A stretch of 24,910 nucleotides of DNA, taken from positions 1-24,910 of the forward strand of contig PMTB01000054.1 in NCBI GenBank assembly GCA_003167475.1. Reading direction: 5' to 3'. Shown piece by piece: positions 19,870 through 24,910 of the stretch (the first letter of the stretch is position 1; the number at the start of each line of letters is the position of its first letter). The DNA is from a candidate division FCPU426 bacterium (GTDB taxonomy: Bacteria > Oederibacteriota > PGYV01 > Palsa-1178). Under the pieces are notes generated by a model. That model was not told the DNA's origin. It saw only the letters and a program-made list of their open reading frames with translations, and made no database searches. The position numbers and the translations under genes were made by a program.

Positions 19870-21048
19870 CTATTTATTTTTCTCTTTCCAGAACGGCGAC
19901 ATGCTCCTTAATTTTACGACAGCCGGAGGAAGCACCTCAAGAACTTTATTCACGTCCTCATCCGTAGTATATTTTGACAATGAGAACCTTATCGAACCGT
20001 GAGCGGTGCCGTGGTCGAGCCCTATGGCAAGCAGGACGTGCGACGGATCCAGTGAGCCCGAGGTGCAGGCTGAGCCTGAAGAGGCGCAAATCCCCTCGAA
20101 ATCCATATGTATGAGCATTCCTTCGCCCTCGATGTATTTAATGGACACGTTCGAAGTGTTATCCATCCTTTTCTCAGGGTGCCCGTTCACTATCACTTCG
20201 GGTATCCTTTCAATTATCCCTTTTTCAAGCCGGTCACGCATGGCCTTTATCCTCGCCATATCAGCGCTGTCAGTCAAGTGGGCGGAGGCTATTTCACAGG
20301 CTTTTGCCAGGCCTATTATCCCCGGAACATTTTCCGTGCCGGCGCGCCTGTTAAACTCATGATGCCCGCCCTGGGTAAGAGAGTGTATCCTGACCCCTTT
20401 TTTAAGGTAAAAAATACCCACGCCTTTGGGGCCGTGGAATTTATGTCCGGATATGGACATCATGTCCACGTTGAGTTTTTTCACGTCGAGCAAAACCTTC
20501 CCGGCTGCCTGGACGGCGTCCGTGTGAAAATACACGCTGTTCTCCCTGGCTATCTTCCCTATCTCTTCTATGGGCTGTATGGTCCCTATTTCATTATTGG
20601 CGTACATTACGGATATGAGGACAGTATCTTTTCTTATCGACCTTTTCAGTTCCTCAATGTCAACAATACCAAACTTATCAACCCCCAGATATGTAACTTC
20701 CCAGCCGTGTTTTTCCAGGTATTTACAGGTATTTATTATGGCATGGTGCTCTATTTTTGTGGTGATAATATGCTTTCCCTTGTCCGTGTTGGCGTAGGCT
20801 GTCCCTTTTATGGCCATGTTGTCCGATTCCGTCCCGCCGCTTGTGAATATAATCTCTTTCGGGTCCGCGTTCAAAAACTTTGCCGCCGCGGAGCGCGCGT
20901 TTTCCACGTCTTTCCTGGCTTCCTGGGCGGCCGAATAAACGCCCGAAGGGTTGAAATAATTTTCGGAAAAATACGGCATCATTGCGCTAACCACTTCAGG
21001 ATCTGTTTTTGTCGTCGCGTTATTGTCCAGATAATATACCTTGTCCAT
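19870..21048 (-). CDS. iscS: Cysteine desulfurase, NifS/IscS type
   Basis: A PLP enzyme that takes sulfur from cysteine for Fe-S clusters and tRNA thiolation. The 392-residue length is normal for group I. Motifs: YLDNNATT (6-13), TSGGTESDN (69-77), IEHHAI (99-104), HTDAVQAAGK (175-184), SISGHKFHGPKGVG (198-211) with PLP lysine K203, and the mobile catalytic loop SSGSACTSGS (323-332) with C328. The start is ATG 21048 with AGGAG eight bases upstream, 21 bp behind the regulator. Whether NifS or IscS is the better name cannot be decided from sequence alone; the operon supplies both IscU and MnmA as sulfur acceptors. Confidence 0.96.
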   Translation of the reverse strand: MDKVYYLDNNATTKTDPEVVSAMMPYFSENYFNPSGVYSAAQEARKDVENARSAAAKFLNADPKEIIFTSGGTESDNMAIKGTAYANTDKGKHIITTKIEHHAIINTCKYLEKHGWEVTYLGVDKFGIVDIEELKRSIRKDTVLISVMYANNEIGTIQPIEEIGKIARENSVYFHTDAVQAAGKVLLDVKKLNVDMMSISGHKFHGPKGVGIFYLKKGVRIHSLTQGGHHEFNRRAGTENVPGIIGLAKACEIASAHLTDSADMARIKAMRDRLEKGIIERIPEVIVNGHPEKRMDNTSNVSIKYIEGEGMLIHMDFEGICASSGSACTSGSLDPSHVLLAIGLDHGTAHGSIRFSLSKYTTDEDVNKVLEVLPPAVVKLRSMSPFWKEKNK

Positions 21049-21069
21049 ATGGAGCTCTCCTTTATATTA

Positions 21070-21507
21070 TTATTTGGCCTTCCTGTTCATTGCCGCGTGC
21101 GCCCCTGCCACTTCGCTGAGCGTCGTATCCTTCAGGAACGTGCTTACGAGCTTGTCAAGTTTTACCCATACTTTCCTTATGCCGCATTTGGGCGCGTTCC
21201 CGCAAAAATCAAAATCAGACGCGCACTTGGTCGGGGCCGTGCCTTTTTCCACGGCCTGCAGTATGTCAAATACCGTAATCTTTTCCGGCGGCTGGGCCAG
21301 CATAAACCCGCCCTTTTCACCTTTTAAACTTTTAACGATGTTTGCCTTCCTCATAGCCACAAAAATATTCTCCAGATATCTGTTTGAGATGTCCTCTTTG
21401 GAGGATATTTCCTTGATGGAAACAGGCGCGTTATCCTTCTCGCCGTAGGAAGCGGCCAAATGGGTCAAAGCCCTGAGCGCGTACCTTCCTTTTGTGGAAA
21501 CATTCAT
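21070..21507 (-). CDS. iscR: IscR-like Rrf2 regulator of the isc-type operon (copy 3)
   Basis: The 145-residue protein starts MNVSTKGRYALRAL at ATG 21507 with AGAGGTG upstream. The winged helix covers about 1-75, with GEKGGFMLAQ at 63-72. C95, C102 and C108 show the C-x6-C-x5-C cluster pattern of IscR. It heads the operon iscR-like, desulfurase, nadA, iscU, mnmA. Its promoter overlaps the palindrome ATATCAC-N7-GTGATAA, repeated at the Fe-S protein gene (12214-12234), so it likely represses itself and that gene when holding a cluster. The gene symbol reflects position and features; orthology to E. coli IscR is not proven. Confidence 0.9.
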   Translation of the reverse strand: MNVSTKGRYALRALTHLAASYGEKDNAPVSIKEISSKEDISNRYLENIFVAMRKANIVKSLKGEKGGFMLAQPPEKITVFDILQAVEKGTAPTKCASDFDFCGNAPKCGIRKVWVKLDKLVSTFLKDTTLSEVAGAHAAMNRKAK

Positions 21508-21520
21508 AAAACACCTCTTT

Positions 21521-21560
21521 TCCTGAAACCGCCCGGAGGTCTTTTTTGCTTTTTTCAGGA
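21521..21560 (-). promoter_or_regulatory. Leader hairpin with conserved GACCTCC loop (copy 2)
   Basis: TCCTGAAA (21521-21528) pairs with TTTCAGGA (21553-21560). On the minus strand the 24-base loop contains GCAAAAAAGACCTCCGGGC, the same core as copy 1. It lies in the 5' leader of the isc-type operon, and the loop ACCTC is complementary to the GAGGT ribosome site of the iscR-like gene just downstream. Confidence 0.65.
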
Positions 21561-21591
21561 TATTATTTCAATATTATAAAAGGTTTCTTGT

Positions 21592-21640
21592 ATATCACCT
21601 TCTATGTGATAATTATAACAATTTTAAAGCCTGTTGTCAA
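21592..21640 (-). promoter_or_regulatory. Promoter and operator of the isc-type operon
   Basis: Minus-strand TTGACA (21635-21640), a 17-bp spacer and TATAAT (21612-21617). The palindrome ATATCAC-CTTCTAT-GTGATAA (21592-21612, plus strand) starts at the -10 and covers the start site. It gives a leader of about 100 bases containing the hairpin at 21521-21560. Confidence 0.82.
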
Positions 21641-21669
21641 GATACCAGATAAATTGATATCTTTACATT

Positions 21670-21708
21670 TCCTGAAATTGCAAAAAGACCCCCAATGCAA
21701 TTTCAGGA
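21670..21708 (+). promoter_or_regulatory. Hairpin with the conserved A5-GACCCCC loop (copy 3)
   Basis: Perfect 12-bp arms TCCTGAAATTGC (21670-21681) and complement (21697-21708). On the plus strand it reads GCAAAAAGACCCCCAATGC across the loop, matching the minus-strand cores of copies 1 and 2. It sits between the divergent promoters at 21612-21640 and 21712-21740, upstream of both, so it is not in either predicted leader. Confidence 0.65.
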
Positions 21709-21711
21709 AGG

Positions 21712-21740
21712 TTGAAATATATTCGCAAAAATGATATATT
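21712..21740 (+). promoter_or_regulatory. Promoter of the SH3-like exported protein gene
   Basis: TTGAAA (21712-21717), a 17-bp spacer and TATATT (21735-21740), followed 33 bases later by the start codon with GAGGTG in between. Confidence 0.65.
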
Positions 21741-21773
21741 TAATCAACAAAAAATATTATTCGAGGTGAAAAA

Positions 21774-22067
21774 ATGCGCTTTATATCGGCTTTTGTCCTG
21801 CTTCTGATTTTGTCCGCAGGCTGCGTTTCAGCCGGGCCTTTCAAACAGGACCTTGGAGGATCAAGGGCCGTCATACTCCCCACGGACGGCGTTTCAATCG
21901 TAAATGTCTTCCGCCAGGTTGACTTAAACGAGAACTCCATCGCGGGCAGCTTAAGGCCAGGGGACAGCGTAAAAATCCTGAAAAAGACCGGAGCCGCAGC
22001 GCTGGTACAGCTGGAAAACGGCAATACCGGCTGGATTGACATTAAATTTATTAAAAACAGCCAATAA
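21774..22067 (+). CDS. Small exported protein with SH3-like (SH3b) domain
   Basis: The 97-residue protein starts at ATG 21774 with GAGGTG upstream. Residues 1-20 are a signal peptide. C17 (LSAGC) could be lipidated, but Ser at -3 is unusual for a lipobox, and cleavage after VSA (18-20) by signal peptidase I is equally likely. Residues about 30-95 fit a bacterial SH3 domain: a strand with IVNVF, SLRPGDSVKILKKTGAAALVQL (59-80) and NGNTGWIDIKFI (83-94). Such domains bind peptidoglycan or cell-surface ligands. It is a single gene with its own promoter and a shared bidirectional terminator. Confidence 0.85.
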   Translation: MRFISAFVLLLILSAGCVSAGPFKQDLGGSRAVILPTDGVSIVNVFRQVDLNENSIAGSLRPGDSVKILKKTGAAALVQLENGNTGWIDIKFIKNSQ

Positions 22068-22098
22068 AAAAAGCCGGGTATTTTACCCGGCTTTTTTT
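22066..22098. terminator. Bidirectional intrinsic terminator
   Basis: GCCGGGTA-TTT-TACCCGGC (22073-22091) is flanked by A6 on the left and T7 on the right, so it can end transcription of the plus-strand SH3 gene and of the convergent minus-strand delta-60 gene. Confidence 0.92.
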
Positions 22099-22122
22099 AT
22101 TGTATCCCGATCCGTTTAAAAA

Positions 22123-24910
22123 TTACTTGACCACCGCTATCTTTTCTTTCATTGTATATGCGCCGCATTTGACCAGCGCGACGTAAACGCCGCTGGCTAC
22201 CTTATCACCCTTTGTATTTGTGCCGTCCCAAATTGCGTCTTTCCAGCCGCTCCCGGAAACATCCGAGTTAAGCGCTTCCTTTATCAGGGTGCCCCTTTCC
22301 GAATAGACCTTCACGGACATATGATCATCCCCGTAGACCCTGCAGGATATCCTGCAGCGCTCTCCCTGGTCGGGATTTATCACATTTTTAAAGACCTGGA
22401 CGTCATTTTGGCTTATCACCGATTTTTCAGGCTGGACGCGGGCCGAGCCTGAATTGCCGCACTGGTCCGCGTAAGTGACATCCACATAATCCACGTCGCC
22501 GTACCCCGTCATTTTCGGATAAATAACCTTGTACTTCATGGTCTCAGACGGTATCAATGACGATGTGAACGTCAAAGCCGGTTTGTCCGGGCACTGGCCG
22601 TGCTCGTGAACCGTGAGGCCCGGATTTGTACCCAGGACGCTGCCGGACGTAATATTAAATATCACGTCGCTGTTTGTACCCGGATTGAAAATCATTTCCA
22701 CGCTGAATACCGGCGTCGCGGAAAAACCGCATGAAACGGTTTGCGTTATGGTAGGCGTCGGCGGCACTGTCCTGGTAACGGTCAGAGTGGCGGTAACAGA
22801 GGGCGTTCCGGTGGCTGTCGCGGTCTGTGTCGGAGTGAGGCTGGATGTGGCGGTAACGGTAAACGTCAGGGTGGGCGAACTTGTCGCGGTAACCGTGAAT
22901 GTAAATGTGGGGGTCCCTGTGAATGTCGGAGTGAACGTAGGCGTGTTTGTCAGCGTGGCCGAGCTCGTCATGGTCATGGTACGCGTGGGCGTCGCGGTGA
23001 AAGTAGGCGTGGCTGTGGACACGGGGGTATGCGGCGGGCACATGTCCTCGATATTCCAGAGTATCATGTCATAACCGGTGCCTATGTGGAAGGAATGCCC
23101 GGCCAGTATGAGCCTGCAGATCGTAAGGTTCAGTATCGAATAGCAGTAGTCGTCGCTGCCGGAGTCATAAACCTCCTCGCCGGTCATGTTAAAGGTTGTG
23201 TCTATGGTGCCGTCCATATTGTAACGCCTTACGACGCAGTCCGAGTTGCTTCCGTTATATCTGTTGAAACATACCACTATCTTCCCGCCGACTTCTATAA
23301 CGCAGGTCCCTTCCGTGCCGCTGACATCGGTCAGTACACCGGTGCCGTTAAAGGAAGTGTCCGGCGTGCCGTCGGCGTTGTATACCAGTATTATCATTTT
23401 TTTGCACGCGAGGGTGCAGCCGCTTCCGTCGTCAACGCTTCCTGTGACAATTATTTTCCCGGCAATCGTTACGATAATCGACCTTGGCTTGCAGCATTTG
23501 TGGCCGATTGCCGTCATTATATAGCAGCTCGTGGTGAAAGTCGCGTCCGGGGTGCCGTCCTCGTTATATTTCCAGACACAGAGGGACTTGCAATCCCCGG
23601 TACAGCCCGGATCCGACGACTCGCTCCAGCCGGTTATGTATATTTTACCGCCGGAACAGCATATCTTCCTTCCGCAGCACTTGCTGATTATCCTGCAGCC
23701 GCCGGGCCCGAATGTGGTGTCCGGCGTGCCGTCGGCATTGCAGCGCAGTATTATCGCGTCGTAATCCGTTCCGTTCCAGCTCTTTCCGGTGCATACCATT
23801 TTTCCGCTTGAGTCAAAATCAAAATCATAAACATAATCATTGCCGTTGCCGCCGGCGAGATTGTCATACGTCCTCCAGCACTGGCCGCCGTTAAATGAAT
23901 TATCCGGCGTGCCGTCGGACAGGAAGCGGTATATTATCACATCCGCGCATGTGCCTCCGCAGGTGTCGGAATACCCGGCTACGCAAATCCTTCCGGTGCT
24001 GTCGCATCTTATTGTCATGGAATCGTCCCACAAATAATGTACCTCGGGCCCGGGGCATACCATCCTGCCGCCGCTTCCGAATGAAAGGTCCAGCGTACCG
24101 TCGGGCAGGTACCTGTAAATTATCATCACATAACATCCGCACGGCCCGTTCCACTCAAGCCCGACAACAAGTATGTTCCCGTTGGGGTCCTTGCAGGTAT
24201 TGCGCCCGCCGTTATCGCCGGGCGCGGGGTAAACAACCACGGGCCCGCTGTTCCAATTGCCGAGGGTCGGCGTAATAGTCGGGGTCATAGTAACACTGAC
24301 AGCCATACAACATGAAGTAAGGGTCGCTGTCGCGGTCGACGTAAATGTCGGCGTGGTAGTTCTGGTCACGCTGGGCGCCAAACAGCATGCAGTCATGGTC
24401 GGTGTCGCGGTCGGCGTGAATGTCATTGACCATACCCCTGTGGCGCTGGGGAAGGGTGAAGGTCCGGTAGTAATTGTCCGCGTTATTGTGCATGACGGCG
24501 CGGCGGTTCTGGTATAAGTGGCGGTGCCCGGATCAGTGGTAGGTGTCATGGTCACTGAAGGCGTATTGACAGCCGGGCATGGAGTGCTGCCGTAAATCTC
24601 AATATTGTCCACTGAAAGGTCAGCTGTTAAACCCGTATTGTAGGGAGGAATTGTATTGCCTGTCTCAAACCTAATCGCCTGCACCAGTTTTAATGATTCT
24701 GTTTTATCAATCCCTGTTCCCCACGACAATCCCATTGTCGAAAATGGGATATCTATCAAGGTCCAGACCCCGGTTGGGAGTGTAAATGCGTGCCCGTAAT
24801 AACCTGAGGACATCTGGTCAGGGTTGTTTGAGCTGACCATATCAAGGCGGTAATTAACCACCTGGTCCGATGCCCCTCTTATTGCCCAAAACCTTATTCC
24901 CGCGAACCCG
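22123..24910 (-). CDS. Large secreted Cys-rich delta-60-repeat protein with Thr/Pro linkers and FlgD-like C-terminus, N-terminus off the window
   Basis: The frame is open through the right edge: codons before the GTG at 24861 read GFAGIRFWAIRGASDQ and belong to the same domain, and no signal peptide follows that GTG, so the true start lies outside. About 928 residues are visible. Numbering from the GTG: a carbohydrate-binding-like beta domain to about 110 (ending SVDNIEIYG); a Thr/Pro linker with CC pairs (about 115-200); six delta-60 repeats marked by DGT(L/P/I)DxxF (about 200-605); a second Thr/Pro linker (605-705); an Ig-like region; and a FlgD_ig-type end (about 815-912: VKVYSERGTLIKE, WDGTNTKGDKVASGVYV). 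Delta-60 repeats form propeller-like surface proteins. The many cysteines are unusual. It probably acts at the cell surface; the ligand is unknown. Confidence 0.88.
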   Translation of the reverse strand, partial: GFAGIRFWAIRGASDQVVNYRLDMVSSNNPDQMSSGYYGHAFTLPTGVWTLIDIPFSTMGLSWGTGIDKTESLKLVQAIRFETGNTIPPYNTGLTADLSVDNIEIYGSTPCPAVNTPSVTMTPTTDPGTATYTRTAAPSCTITRTITTGPSPFPSATGVWSMTFTPTATPTMTACCLAPSVTRTTTPTFTSTATATLTSCCMAVSVTMTPTITPTLGNWNSGPVVVYPAPGDNGGRNTCKDPNGNILVVGLEWNGPCGCYVMIIYRYLPDGTLDLSFGSGGRMVCPGPEVHYLWDDSMTIRCDSTGRICVAGYSDTCGGTCADVIIYRFLSDGTPDNSFNGGQCWRTYDNLAGGNGNDYVYDFDFDSSGKMVCTGKSWNGTDYDAIILRCNADGTPDTTFGPGGCRIISKCCGRKICCSGGKIYITGWSESSDPGCTGDCKSLCVWKYNEDGTPDATFTTSCYIMTAIGHKCCKPRSIIVTIAGKIIVTGSVDDGSGCTLACKKMIILVYNADGTPDTSFNGTGVLTDVSGTEGTCVIEVGGKIVVCFNRYNGSNSDCVVRRYNMDGTIDTTFNMTGEEVYDSGSDDYCYSILNLTICRLILAGHSFHIGTGYDMILWNIEDMCPPHTPVSTATPTFTATPTRTMTMTSSATLTNTPTFTPTFTGTPTFTFTVTATSSPTLTFTVTATSSLTPTQTATATGTPSVTATLTVTRTVPPTPTITQTVSCGFSATPVFSVEMIFNPGTNSDVIFNITSGSVLGTNPGLTVHEHGQCPDKPALTFTSSLIPSETMKYKVIYPKMTGYGDVDYVDVTYADQCGNSGSARVQPEKSVISQNDVQVFKNVINPDQGERCRISCRVYGDDHMSVKVYSERGTLIKEALNSDVSGSGWKDAIWDGTNTKGDKVASGVYVALVKCGAYTMKEKIAVVK

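Noticed and set aside
20107..21327. 406-codon plus-strand frame opposite iscS and iscR
   Set aside because: It is antisense to two clear genes with intact motifs, has no ribosome site and no recognisable domain.
21521..21708. PreQ1-type or other known riboswitch
   Set aside because: The A-rich and CCTCC loop looked suggestive, but the core sequence and stem arrangement do not match riboswitch consensus patterns I know.
22613..23811. Long plus-strand frames opposite the delta-60 protein
   Set aside because: Their Val/Gly/Arg-rich translations are shadows of the Thr/Pro linkers and repeats on the minus strand.

Overview
The window looks like a chromosomal segment from a Gram-negative-type (diderm) anaerobe of an uncultivated phylum. 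The diderm evidence is a predicted outer-membrane barrel ending in Phe and several exported proteins. Very Thr/Pro-rich linkers, delta-60 repeats and a FlgD-like C-terminus on secreted proteins recall Candidatus Goldbacteria-type genomes; that placement is my inference from sequence style only, since no rRNA is present. Almost all genes are on the minus strand; only two small genes (4407-4877 and 21774-22067) are on the plus strand. TTG and GTG starts are common.

Layout. Positions 1-2301: a secreted GH9 cellulase-type enzyme, cut by the left edge. Positions 2383-3979: a PP-loop tRNA-thiolation-like protein and an Rrf2/IscR-type regulator, separated by a hairpin with a T-tract and an odd C-rich/G-rich loop. 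Positions 4407-5321: an FMN split-barrel protein converging on a second Rrf2 regulator. Positions 5448-10588: a flavin-based extracytosolic electron-transfer operon, transcribed as NusG_II protein, Gx-transporter/EcfT fusion, 4-TM His-rich membrane protein, outer-membrane barrel, FMN-binding protein, ApbE flavin transferase. Positions 10909-12162: a cupin and a Fe-S protein. Positions 12163-13042: no confident protein gene, but a dense set of palindromes, three minus-strand promoters and a candidate small RNA. Positions 13043-17094: two MORN-repeat proteins, twin STAS proteins, a PPC/DUF296 protein, a small membrane protein, an unknown protein and a GAF/HD-GYP protein. Positions 17224-21507: an isc-type operon (iscR-like, cysteine desulfurase, nadA, iscU-like, mnmA). 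Positions 21774-22067: an exported SH3-like protein. Positions 22123-24910: a large Cys-rich secreted delta-60-repeat protein, cut by the right edge.

The unifying theme is iron-sulfur and flavin redox control. Three Rrf2 regulators carry the three IscR-type cysteines, and each has a consensus promoter with a palindrome just downstream of, or overlapping, its -10. The palindrome of the isc operon (ATATCAC-N7-GTGATAA) recurs before the Fe-S protein gene, and half of it recurs at the candidate small RNA promoter. A second palindrome type (ACTACCA/TGGTAGT) at the Rrf2 gene behind apbE resembles a box at the electron-transfer operon promoter.

The most unusual content is between genes. (1) Two hairpins have unrelated stems but nearly the same C-rich loop (G-quadruplex-capable on the plus strand); one is in the leader of the PP-loop gene and one in a candidate ~170-nt small RNA. 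(2) Three hairpins have different stems but the same loop core, GCAAAAAAGACCYCC. (3) Two long ~120-150 bp palindromic elements have conserved flanks and diverged but still self-complementary stems. Conserved loops or flanks on changing stems suggest selected RNA or DNA structures and are the best candidates here for something undescribed.
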